This document shows positions 1-10,038 of a stretch of DNA of 64,000 nucleotides, piece after piece. The position numbers and the translations under genes are program-made. Under the pieces are notes generated by a model, which did no database searches, was not told the DNA's origin, and worked only from the letters and a program-made list of their open reading frames with translations. Origin of the DNA: Scenedesmus sp. ARA3 (taxonomy: Eukaryota > Chlorophyta > Chlorophyceae > Sphaeropleales > Scenedesmaceae). Numbering within the stretch: position 1 is the stretch's first letter; each line of letters begins with the position of its first letter. The stretch is taken from the NCBI GenBank assembly GCA_004335835.1, contig RWJK01001657.1, positions 1 through 64,000 of the forward strand. Direction: 5' to 3'.

Positions 1-48
<48 letters not shown>

Positions 49-1318
49 GCTGCTGCCGCAGGCGCCCCTGCAGGCCCCTCCATCATCCCAGGCAAAGGCA
101 ACCCCCCACCAAATGTAGTTAGCCCGGGCCTGCCTGGCTCTGTGCCTGAAAATGCACCTGATGGCCCTTTCGCTGCTGCTGCCACTGCTGCTGCTGCTGC
201 TGCTGCTGCTGCCGTAGGCGCCCCCGCAGGCCCCTCCATCATCCCAGGCAGAGGCAACCCTGGAGGCATTGACAGCCCGCCCCTGCCTGATCCTGTGCCC
301 GGCATCGACCCTGCGCCTGGCATCAACCCGGGAGACCTGGGCAGGATTGACAACAGGATGATGGGCGGTGTGAGCATGATGAGCAGCAACGCAGGTGGGC
401 AGAGTGGTGTTTCAGGATCTGGCCAGAAAGCAAGGGCAGCTGGTCTTACACTTCACATGCTTTCTGTGCAGGCGGTGCGTCCTGCAGCACGCTTGAGTCT
501 GAAAGTGCAGCCTGATGCGCCAGCATCCTTGTCCCACCAGCCTGACACACAACTGAGGTCCCTTGCACGCTGTTTGTATCCTGCTGCACACATCCTTGCA
601 GCTAATACGACACTGTGTGCGTTGTGGTGTTTTCTGTCTGTCTGTCTGAATGCAGGCGGTGGTGCGTCCGGATCGCCCAAGGCTGACGCCGCAGCCGTCG
701 CTCCCGGGCCTGAGCCATCAGGACCTCCCTCGGGCCAGCCTGAGGCCTGAGGAACTTGCCCACGCTTACAGCTGCATCTACTCCTTGTGTTTGCAAGGAT
801 GTTGGCTGATGCACACATCTTTGCAGCTAACACAACACTGCGTGCATTGTGGTGTTGTCTGTCTGCATGCAGGCGAGCCTGACCCTGCAGCCGGCGCCCC
901 CAAGCCTGAGGCCTCAGGACCCCCCTCAGACCAGCCGTCAGGCCAGCCTGAGGCCTCAGGCCCTCCATTCACTAGCTGATGCACACATCGCTGCAGCTAA
1001 CACACCGCTGCATGTACCGCGTTGTCTGTTTGTCTGCATGCAGGCGATGGTGTTTCCAGCACACCTGAAGTTGACCCTGCAGCCGGCATCCATAAGCCTG
1101 AGGCCTCAGGACCCCCCTCAGGCCAGCCATCAGCCCAGCCTGAGGCCTCAGACCTGCCGTCAGGCCAGCCTGGTGACGTGGCAAACCAAGAGGCAGCCGA
1201 GCCGCTGGTGGGCAAGGACAGGACAGCGGGGCCTGAGGCTATGGGGGAGGCAGGGGACAAGAAGCCGGAGGTTGGGGAGGCGGCAAACCCTGACCGCGTG
1301 CCGTTCTGGGGATCCTAA
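1..1318 (+). CDS. 3' part of a Pro/Ala-rich low-complexity protein gene with tandem terminal exons
   Basis: The gene is cut by the left window edge. Frame 1 is open from base 1: a long Ala run, then a Gly/Pro-rich segment in which the motif GAPAGPSIIPG occurs twice (about 60-100 and 210-250). A donor follows base 394 (GCAG|GTGGGC, one base left over). Four acceptor-led copies of a related last exon follow, at about 471, 656-750, 873-979 and 1044-1318. Each accepts the same phase and each ends in its own in-frame stop. The later copies encode PEASGPPSGQP-like repeats. The last copy is the longest and ends PNPDRVPFWGS-like before TAA. I recognise no domain. The exon-intron reading is inference; the tandem copies themselves are directly visible. 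Which terminal exon is used cannot be told from sequence. Confidence 0.55.
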
Positions 1319-1431
1319 TGGCTGGAAAGCTGCAAGCTGGCTAGCCATGGCTGGGGGACTCCCCCATGCTGAGCAAGCTCAAGCTCTGCCATGCAACAGC
1401 AGCAGCAGCAGCAGCAGGTGAACACTGCTGT

Positions 1432-1570
1432 GCCGCTGGTGGGCAAGGACAGGACAGCGGAGCCTGAGCAGATGGGTGGGGGGAAGATCTTTCAGATTCC
1501 GGAGGCTGGGCAGGCGGCAAACGCTGACCGCTTGCCGTTCTGGGGCTCTAATCTCTTTCCAGCTGGTTAA
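1432..1570 (+). pseudogene. Extra copy of the terminal exon end of the preceding gene
   Basis: This is a near copy of the last about 120 bases of the preceding gene's final exon. In the same reading it gives PLVGKDRTAEPE, then a diverged middle, then ADRLPFWGS, and it runs a few codons further to a TAA at 1568-1570. It sits after a (CAG)n tract and has no start of its own. It is either a spare terminal exon or a decayed duplicate. Confidence 0.6.
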
Positions 1571-1942
1571 CCCAACGTTGGGTTTTAAGTTGCAAGGCCT
1601 GTACGTTGAAGTTGTGTGTTGCCAGCTGTCACGTGCATGTGGTGTAAGCTGCATTGGAAGCAAGCTGATTGGCGGTGCAGGCACAAGCTCTGCTGTGTAA
1701 CGACAGCATGTGATTGTTGTGCACTTGTACATGCTGCATGTTGCCAGGCGCATGCTTATCAGCATGCATCGTGAGGCTCTGAGCTTGCTGGTTGCATGGG
1801 CTGAAAGCCCTGCATGCACTGCATGCAGGCAAAAGCTCTGCTGTGTAACAATAAGAAACAGCAGAACATAAACGTTACGCAGATGTGTTGCGGCATGCCA
1901 GGCCCGCCTGAACTGATGTGGCAAGGTGCAGCAGAGATGTGC
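1571..1942. other. Non-coding spacer
   Basis: No convincing gene. A 25-base motif (caggcacaagctctgctgtg and flank) occurs at about 1676-1700 and again, with one change, at about 1826-1850, each followed by TGTAAC. TGTAA is the usual green-algal polyadenylation signal, so this may be a duplicated 3' end of the preceding gene. Confidence 0.4.
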
Positions 1943-2365
1943 TAGCAGCTGATGAGTCGCTTGTTGGCAAGCCCTCAAATTGTGCAATTTTTGGCACCTA
2001 GTTTGCCGGACTTTTGCCTGCCCCCATAACCCCGCCTGCCTTATCACCTAATCAGCTGATCACTTGAATAAGAAAACATTGCCTGGCAACGCCCGAGTGC
2101 TGGCTCTTGCAAGCTCAGATTCACAACCACCTTATTTCCAGACCCAGTTTCAAATAGCAGCTGATGAGTCGCTTGTTGGCAAGCCCTCAAATTGTGCAAT
2201 TTTTGGCACCTAGTTTGCCGGACTTTTGCCTGCCCCCATAACCCCGCCTGCCTTATCACCTAATCAGCTGATCACTTGAATAAGAAAACATTGCCTGGCA
2301 ACGCCCGAGTGCTGGCTCTTGCAAGCTCAGATTCACAACCACCTTATTTCCAGACCCAGTTTCAA
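1943..2365. repeat. Perfect 211 bp tandem direct repeat (period 212)
   Basis: Copy 1 is 1943-2153 and copy 2 is 2155-2365, identical as far as I can read them. The second copy runs into the last codons of the MFS transporter (stop at 2362 on the minus strand). The duplication therefore started at the very 3' end of that gene and extended into its downstream flank. Identity implies a recent event or an assembly artefact. Confidence 0.9.
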
Positions 2366-5147
2366 CATTCACGAACCAGAACAACCTCCAAACTGTCAGC
2401 ATCAGCATTCATCCCATCACTCGGTGCTTCAACATCACTGTGTGCCGCAGCGCCTGCGGCTGCTGCTGCTGCTGCTGCCGCACCAGCCCTACTGCAGCAC
2501 AGACACTCCCACACTCCACGCGCAGCTGCAACTGCTGCTGCTGCCACCATTACTAATCCTACAAGCACTACTGCCCAATGAAAACCCCCTGTTGCCTGCA
2601 CTAACAAACCGATCACAGCAGGGCCAGCTAGGCCACCCATTGCCACAGATAGGTTGAACACAGTAAGACCGATACCAGCAGTAGAGGGCGGCACAGTGCG
2701 CGATGCTTCTGCTATCAGTGTGCTGTTGGCTGTGAAACCGGCGGTCAGAGCAAGACACAGCATAGCAAAGCCAGCACCGGGGTGTGTATTGTAAGCTGGT
2801 GTGAAGCACAGCAGGGGCACTGCAGCGACAGCCAAAGGCACCGCTACAAAGAACATCTTTGTGCGCTGCTGCTGCTGCTCAGGTGCAGCTGCATTGCTGC
2901 TGCTGCTGCTGCTGCTGCTGTTCTTCCTCCCAGATGCCAGCCACGCAACAAGTACTGTAGCTGCCGCTGCACCTATGTACGGCACAGTGGAGGCCAGCAG
3001 AGCTTGCGTAACATGCATGTCTGCAGCCGCCGCTGCTGCTGCTGCTGCACCAGCCGCATGTTCTCCATCAGCGCTGCTGTAGCTAGTACTGTTCCTGGTG
3101 GCCAGCACAGTTGCATGGCCCATGCTGCTGTGGCTGAGTGCTGTGCCGCTTTGTATGTTTGCAATCAGCAGCGGCAGCCAAGAGAATAACGAGGTCATGC
3201 AGAACATCCACAGGAACCCTAAACCACTGAAAAACAGCAGCGCAGGGTTGCGCAGCGCGGTTGCAAGGATGACTGGCAGCTGCCGCCAGCTGGGCAGCTG
3301 CTGCGCTGCTTGTGCTGCCTTGGGCGAGCCATGCACCTGTGGCAGCAGCAGCATGCCATCATGGGCGAGGGACACGCATCCACCACAAATGCGATCCGTC
3401 TACGACATATGTACGAATGCAGATGCCAGCACAGCCGCTGCTATCATCATGTGAGCGTGTAAAGCGTTCATAGAACTACTATGTTAGTAACACAGTGTTA
3501 GTGCAGAGGCTTGCAAGTTTGGTCTCAGCTGCCTGGGTTGCCTCCATCAACCCAGGCCATCGAGTTCTTTGTGTCACACTCTGCCTGCTCAACGGTGTAG
3601 CCTACATACGCCAACATTGCTTGAAGGTTCGCAACCATACATTAATTGTATCAAACTCTTTCCTTTTGCACAACAGTGGCTCACCTGCTCGTGCAGCAGC
3701 AGCTGCTGCTGCTCTGACAGCTGTCCAAACCCCAGTGGTGAAGCTGGCAGCCAGGCGACCATGGCAAAGCCCAGCAGCACCGATGGAAGGCCCTCTATCT
3801 GCAGGGGCAAGCAGCAGTGGCGAGCAGCAATGGCAAGAACATTCGAAGTTCAACTTTACCCACTCAAGCCACCTGCATTTGGCATCCAGCATCTTTATCA
3901 ATTCATTCATACATCGAGTCAGTCAGGCGAGTGCTGTATGATAGGGAGATGCAACGGACGGTCATGGCGGCAGCTGCAGCCGCTGCCACATGCAAGCAAC
4001 TGCAGCTCCTCAGACAGTGTTTGCAGTCTTGCCCCTTTCTCCCGGGTACAGCCACTGCCAGCCGCGTAGACCGCCCAGGCCGCCCGACATGCCATGCAAA
4101 ATGCCGGCACTGGCAAGAGGCGCCAGCATCACAGACAGCACTACATACTTTGAGAAGTGTTTTCATCCTGGCAAATGCTGCAGACAGGTGGATGCAGCAG
4201 ACAGCCGCTGCCACTTGCCAGCGACTGCAGCTGCTCATTCAAACTTTTCAAAGTAAACCACTCACCAGATAGAGCCACTGCCAGCCGCGCAGTCCGCCCA
4301 GGCCGCCCGACATGCCATGCAGAATGCCGGCAGAGGCAAGAGGTGCCAGCATCATCAACAACAACTGCAGCTGCCACGTGCCAGCGACTGCAGCTGCCTA
4401 TGAATTCTGCACAAAGCACTCAAAATCCTGCGGATGCACTCACTGCGAGAACTGCAGCTGCTCAATAGAACGTTTCAACCATCTTCCTCACGCACCAGGT
4501 ACAGCCACTGCCAGCCACGTAGTCCGCCCAGGCCGCCCGACATGCCATGCAGTGTAACTCGAGTCACACGAGCTACCAGCAGACAGGCGTGCCAGCGGCT
4601 GCAGCTGCGGAAATACAACATGTTCAAATCATTTTTCCACTCACCAGGTACAGCCACTGCCAGCCGCGTAGGCCGGCCAGGCCGCCCGACATGCCATGCA
4701 GGATTCCAGCACTGGCCAGCGGCGCCAGCATCATAGCAAAGACCTGCCCCAGCACATACACAGCCATAGGAAGGCCTCTTCTACTGCTTGGGTAGAACTG
4801 CGATATCAGATGCCACGTGCTGGTTGTTCCTGCAGCTTGAGATGCTCCCAGCACGACGCGCAGCGCGTACAGCTGTCGCCGCGTTTGAATCGTGCAATGT
4901 AACATGGAAATAACGCCCCAGCCGGACGTCATCGCGCCGAACCACCAGGAGCGGCCGCCGCGCTGCCGGACGGATATGAATGTCAGCGGCAGCATTAGTA
5001 GGCCAAATCCGAGGAAGTAAAGGCCTGAGGCTGTGCCGTACTGTGCTGCATTAAGCCCCAGATCTGAGTCGAGCTCCAAGGCAGCTGCAGCAGCACAGCA
5101 GGCACAGCCGGCAAGCAGGCAAGCAGGCAGGCAGGCAAGCAGGCAAG

Positions 5148-5178
<31 letters not shown>

Positions 5179-5875
5179 AGAGGCCGGTTAAAAAGATGCC
5201 TTTGTACCATTCAGCCCCAGATCTCAGCCCCAGATCTCAGCCCCAGATCTGAGTCCAGCTCCAAGGCAGCTACAGCAGCACACCAGGTACATCAGGCAGG
5301 CAGGCAAGCAGGCAGGGAGGCAGGCGAGTTTTGTGATCTGCTGTCACTGGAGCACTCATAGAAGCAGTGCAGGGCCTGTCGCTTGCCTAACATTAAGGTT
5401 AAGTGCACTTGCTGCGCACAAGCTTGTTGAGGCAAGTTAACTTCAAACTGGCACCCAGCTGATCAGCAAGCAGTGCACAGTGCAGGTGCAACTTGTGACA
5501 CCTCCAGTGCGGTGCAGGCATATATACGCCAGGTGTGTGCAGCCAATTTAACACTCAGGTCAGATCAGATATTGAGTTGCATCTGTTTTTGAGATGTGAA
5601 GGTGGCAGAGGCTGTCACAGGCCACTGTGGACATACAGCAAGTTGCTGCATATCGTATGCAGCAGTGCTGCATACAGTACATGAAAGCCCATGATTGTCT
5701 GTTGTAGGGCAGCAAGCCACCCACCATACTCCAAATTGGTCCGGCTGATATAGTTGAACACCGTTACCAGCAGCACAAAGGGCAGCACCACGTGATTGAC
5801 CGCCTTCTGGGCATGTGCCTTTTGCTGCTGCAGCTGCTGCTGCTGCTGCTGCTCCTGCTGCAGTGCAGCCGCCAT
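2362..5875 (-). CDS. MFS transporter, anion:cation symporter-like (4 exons)
   Basis: Spliced exons (minus): 5875-5725, 5084-4645, 3798-3685, 3336-2362, giving 559 aa with clean phases. Exon 1 starts at ATG 5875-5873, carries a Gln-rich leader and enters TM1 (NYISRTNLEY). Exon 2 has QYGTASGLYFLGF and RRGLPMAVYV. Exon 2 to exon 3 reads GWQWLYL then IEGLPSVLLGF, the hallmark mid-protein segment of the ACS/phthalate-permease branch of the major facilitator superfamily. Exon 4 holds the C-terminal six helices, interrupted by Ala, Ser and Gln tracts in the loops. The product is an integral membrane secondary transporter for an unknown organic-anion-like substrate. The tail is Ala/acidic and ends LVREC. 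Intron 2 contains three extra copies of the end of exon 2, and intron 1 a copy of its start. Confidence 0.85.
4052..4560 (-). repeat. Three extra copies of the 3' end of MFS exon 2 within intron 2
   Basis: Copies at about 4055-4130, 4266-4355 and 4497-4560 each re-encode part of APLASAGILHGMSGG and GWQWLYL. The genuine exon end is at 4645-4735. The 4266 copy keeps a consensus donor (GTGAGT), the 4497 copy has GTGCGT, and the 4055 copy has lost its donor (CCGGGA). Flanking intron sequence is repeated along with the exon fragment, so the unit is an exon end plus intron start. Confidence 0.85.
5100..5330. repeat. GCAG/GCAA simple repeat and echo of MFS exon 2 start
   Basis: Intron 1 holds (GCAG)n/(GCAA)n runs at about 5098-5176 and 5296-5325. 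Between them, at about 5214-5282, is a copy of the acceptor and first about 30 bases of exon 2, in which a 13-base unit (cagccccagatct) is itself repeated three times. Confidence 0.75.
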
Positions 5876-6376
5876 CTGCACACTGTTATCGAGGGTTTTT
5901 GCGTTCAAAGACAGTATATATCGCGTTATGTATTGTTGCAACAAAGCTGGGCGAAGTGGATTGCGTGTTTCGGGAAGTCCGGGCAGTGTAGACTCGCTAC
6001 GTGTAGGTCTGCGCATGATCTCTAGCGTCCAGGCACATGTTTGAGGTGTCAAGATAGATGTGAATGAACTTAAGCTACGCTTGACATGGTTTGCAAGCAG
6101 AGTTGCACACGTACCTGTGTGATGACCAAGGTGGTCACACTCTTGAGTGTGATGAAGAGTGAAAGGATTAGCTGCGCGAGCCCATACAAAGCAGACACCA
6201 CATCTGCAACACAATCACAGTCTCGAACATTTCTACTCTCTTTTTCCACAAGCACGTCAATTGTCAAGGGAAGCAACAACAGTGCAGCCCAAAGCTCAAC
6301 AGCTTCTTCACGAACGCAACGCACAAAGCGCATCCACAGCAAGTGCTAACACCCGACATCAAAAGCATAGATAGTT
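5876..6376. other. Divergent intergenic region between MFS and PTH2 genes
   Basis: This 500 bp lies between two divergently transcribed genes and must hold both promoters. I see no clear TATA box. A minus-strand open frame (6342-6070) encodes a leucine-rich stretch that could be an upstream exon of the transporter, but no splice into the ATG exon is convincing. Confidence 0.4.
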
Positions 6377-8040
6377 ATGGAGTTAGGCGGGCTGCGGGAA
6401 GCACGGCAGACTTTGCAAGGACAATTCCGGGGTAGGTCATCGTGATGGCTGGGGCCCTGGTTACAGTCACCCTGCTGTCGTTAGTCCTCGAGATGAATTG
6501 CTGCAAACCCTTCAGAAACAAGCTTGACAACTTAATATGTCTGCTGTTTCTCATCTGCAGGCAGGCAACTGCCTCTGATGTCGCATGCAGCGTCTCTTGT
6601 GCCGCGGCAGCAGCAGTGTTTTGTATGCAGGCCTAGGCCCTGCCAGATTTGTCACCAGCCACCACAGCAGCGGCAAAGTCCCCACCGTCAGCATACAGCA
6701 AGAGCAGCAGCACAAACAGCCGTCAGCTGCTCGAGTAAATTCAAACACCGCAGTGACAGCTCACTGGCTAGCATGCAGCACTGCAGCACAGCAGCAGCAG
6801 CAGCAGCAGCGGGAGCGTCACTGGTAGCTGCAAGGGCCGCAAATGGTGCTGCTGCTGTCACTTGCACGCAAGACGTGCAGCAGCAAGCAGCACACGACGA
6901 CTTGCCATTGAATGACTTGAAGATGGTGCTGTGCGTCAACCAGTCATTGAAGATGGGCAAAGGCAAGATAGGTGAGCAACGCACACCGATTGGACTTGTT
7001 GCCGTTCAATGAATAAAGGATTGGCCACGGCCTGACAGCACACATGCCAGGATGTGTCCGCCTGTGTTGCTCTGCTTGCCTGCTAAGGGCAGTGTATTGA
7101 TACACTGCACGTAGAGAACATGCACGTTTTCAGCGGTACTGGTCTGAAAGCCGGGCCCTGCGACCTCCATCTAATTGGTGCTGCCGCCGACACCACCGCT
7201 GCTGCTGCTGCTGCTTGCTGCACACCCTGTACACAGGCGCGCAGTGTGCGCACGCTGCAATCGGCGCAGTGCTGCAGCTGCTGGCGTCTGATGCGTCACT
7301 GTTTGTGCGCTGGGAGCAGTGCGGCCAGCGCAAGATTGTGGTCAAGGTGCAAGATGCGCAGTGCATGGTGAGCCCTGGCAGGCTCTTTCTTTGCATTTTT
7401 TTTTCTAAGCTAAATGTTGTGCAGCGCAAGATTGTTGTGAGGTGCAAGATGCGCAGTGCATGGTGAGGGCAAGGAAGATTCTGCCCAGCTGCTGATCATC
7501 ATACATGTTCTACAAGCAGCAGTGGTCAGCTTGCAGCTGGTCTTGCAATGCAGCAGCTGGCTTCTTGGAGCAAAGCCTGCAGTCTGCATGGCATGTGTTG
7601 CAGCAATTGTCGCAAGGTGGCAAATAGGTGAGGCGGCAGCTTGACCTGTGATACTTCAAATGTTCGCAGTGAACGCGGTTCTACACAAGCGCTGCTCAGG
7701 ATATGCGCGCCATGATGCTATTCTTATTGTCCGCTGAGCTGCAGCAAACAGCTCTGCCTTGTGGTCAGTGCAACGGATCACAGCACTGCTTCATTACACA
7801 CTGTGATTGGCAATCACATGCGGCATCACCTGACCTGCATCTGCTGCCTGTGCGCTGCATCCCCCGATCCTTTCACAGGAGGCGCTCGCTGCAGCAGCCG
7901 CCGCAGCTGGCTATGCGGCCTATATCATGCGCGATGCAGGGAGGACGCAGGTAGCGCCAGATTCACAAACCGTGCTGGCGCTGGGGCCAGCCCCAGAGGC
8001 TGAGATTGACAGGCTGACCGGCCACCTGCAGCTGCTGTGA
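6377..8040 (+). CDS. PTH2: Peptidyl-tRNA hydrolase 2 (4 exons)
   Basis: Exons 6377-6431, 6561-6971, 7237-7367 and 7879-8040 splice to 252 aa in consistent phase. The Pth2 fold occupies the C-terminal half: [18 protein letters not shown] then AQCAHAAIG across the exon 2/3 junction, then [13 protein letters not shown], and [20 protein letters not shown] in exon 4, ending TGHLQLL. The Lys of KMGKGK and the Asp of DAGRTQ match conserved Pth2 active-site positions. The enzyme releases tRNA from peptidyl-tRNA that dropped off ribosomes. The N-terminal about 130 residues are Gln/Ala/Cys-rich and could be an organelle leader (inference). The start was chosen because exon 1 from ATG 6377 joins exon 2 in frame; a hydrophobic ORF from ATG 6445 is the alternative. 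Confidence 0.85.
7421..7467 (+). repeat. Echo of PTH2 exon 3 end plus donor
   Basis: About 54 bases after the genuine exon 3 donor (7368) there is a near copy of its last about 40 bases. It includes CAAGATGCGCAGTGCATG followed by GTGAG, so the intron holds a second, intact-looking donor with matching exon flank. Confidence 0.85.
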
Positions 8041-8133
8041 GCATCCCAGTCACTGAGCTATTGGGCCCCGCCGGCGGCCAGGCACCTGGAGTACATCCCT
8101 GATGGCCATCTCAGATCTAGTAGATCATAAGAA

Positions 8134-8429
8134 GCCTGCCCCAGAGGCTGAGATTGACAGGCTGACTGGTAACCTGCAGCTGTTGTGAGCATCTACACAA
8201 TGACTGGACCAGTTGTGGTCCTTCCTGTGGCGGCCATCCTCAACGTTCTTGATCTTGCTAAGTCCTGGTTCTTGTCGCGGTTCCTGTCACTGTTGTCTCC
8301 ACATGTATAGTCAAGAGGTCCAATATCACGTGGTCCCTGCTGCATTTACCAGAGCGCAATCTGCTGGCGCTGGGTCCAGCCCCAGAGGCTGAGATTAACA
8401 GGCTGAATGGACATCTGCAGCTGCTGTAA
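8134..8429 (+). repeat. Two echoes of the PTH2 last exon, stop codon included
   Basis: Copies at 8134-8188 and about 8356-8429 re-encode [17 protein letters not shown] and PAPEAEINRLNGHLQLL and end in TGA and TAA. They lie downstream of the genuine stop at 8040. They could serve as alternative last exons only if an acceptor is present; I see none that is obvious. The TAA of the second copy sits inside a TGTAA, a possible polyadenylation signal. Confidence 0.8.
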
Positions 8430-9420
8430 ATGGAGAGTCTGCTGTGAGTATCTAGCTTAGCCTGTGTCTTCCGTCCTTGTAGTTAAGTGTTCCAAAAGTG
8501 CTTTGGTTTTCCAGGAGTCCTTCCTCTGTTGACGTGCCAGCTGGCATGGCCATTGGTGTGGGATGTGCGCGCGCGGCTGCATCAGATTTGTTTTCTGTTT
8601 GAATTTGTAGATCCGTTGTTATGCATCATGCGCCTCAAGAGCAATACTGGCAGTATTCACAGCACTCATATATGTACAGTGAGAGGATAGCGTCAGTGAC
8701 GGCCGGCATGCCTTTGTCCAGAGTAATTATAATCAAGCACCGTTGTCACACCGTTGCTCTATCGGTTGAACATGATAGTGCAAGCAAGGTGGTGATGCTC
8801 TGTGTGTTGTGTTGCGTGCAGCTATGAAATCTCTATGTCAACAACTGGTATTGCAGCAATAACTCGCTCCTGTCTCCCATGCATATGCATGCATTGCGTT
8901 GTGTTCAGTGTTGACCACTTGATGTTGACAGTGGCAATTACCTTGTTGACAGAGGTGCTGCATTGCAATGCATGTAAGCAGACCATTCAACATCTATGAC
9001 TGTTGTACAGCAACTGCCCTGCACATGTGGTGTGGCTTCATGTGAGGAGAATGACTCGTGTTACCAGCAACATTCAAAACCTAAGTAACATTTCAAATAC
9101 CGCGCAGGTAACGCCCTGCACATGTGGTGCGGCTCCATGTGAGCATGATGACTCGTGTTACCAGCAACATTTAGATCATGATCCTTATTACGGTAAAATG
9201 TTACGGTGACATTCAAATCCCAACCCGTCCGAGCATCAAAACATGCGACAACATGTTAGGAGCTGCGCCAGGGCTGGGACGTGAAACCCTGACCCAGCGC
9301 AAGTTGTTGGCCCTTGCAATTGCCGCCATCCGAACCACCATGCCTCATGTGCCCGAATCACAGAACGACTTCGGTGAGAATGGAACCAACCCCTGCTGGT
9401 GTTCGGGTCTACTTGACTAG
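8430..9420. other. Non-coding spacer with a 60 bp direct repeat
   Basis: No gene recognised. A roughly 60 bp direct repeat (9017-9078 and 9113-9172, starting gccctgcacatgtggtg) is about 90% identical. A short plus-strand frame ending at 9420 resembles nothing known to me. Confidence 0.5.
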
Positions 9421-9735
9421 TCCTCCTTCGCCGCTGCTGCGGCTACCGGAGCCGCCGTGCGGCACACCCAGGCAGTGCCACCACCTCAGCGTCGGGCCGC
9501 AGCAGCAGCTAGACTGTTGAGCGTCTGTAAGTCCTCCTGCGCCGCTGCTGCTGCTGCTGCTGCTGCCAGAGCCACCGCCGCGACCACGGCAGCCGCCGAC
9601 TGCGCCGCGCCGCTGGTCAGCTCTGCTCCAGTCAGTCCTACTTTGCTGCTGCTGCTGCTGCTGCTGGAGCCTCAGCCGCTGCAGCCGCCGCCGCCACCTC
9701 CGCCGCTACAGCAGCCGCCGGCTGCGCCTCTTCAG
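9421..9735 (-). repeat. Degenerate echoes of the USP terminal exon
   Basis: Downstream of the USP stop, about three diverged copies of its Ala/Pro-rich final segment follow. Each ends near a KxD-stop-like sequence, for example GCGAAGGAGGACTAG read on the minus strand at 9430-9416. Confidence 0.65.
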
Positions 9736-10005
9736 TCAGTCCTCCTTGGCTGCTGCTGCTGCTGCTGCTGCCGGAGCCTCAGCCGCCGCAGCCGCCGCCT
9801 CCGCCGCCACAGCCGCCGCCGGCTGCGCCGCGCCGCTGGCAGCAGCAGCAGGCAGCAGCTCTGCCTCTGCCTTAATGACAGCAACAGCACAGCCAAGGTT
9901 GTGTACGCAGTAGTCGCTGACAGACCCGAGGCCTACAAAGCCCATGAGGCTGCGCTTGAAGCTGCCCATTCCACGGCTGCCCAGGCAAACCAGGTCGATC
10001 TGTGA

Positions 10006-10038
<33 letters not shown>

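Noticed and set aside
453..1260. Minus-strand frames with repeated QASGWPEGGPEASG-like segments
   Set aside because: They are the antisense of the tandem terminal exons; the plus-strand copies have acceptors, phase and stops.
6070..6342. Minus-strand leucine-rich frame as a 5' exon of the MFS transporter
   Set aside because: No donor/acceptor pair joins it in frame, and the transporter already has a plausible ATG at 5875.
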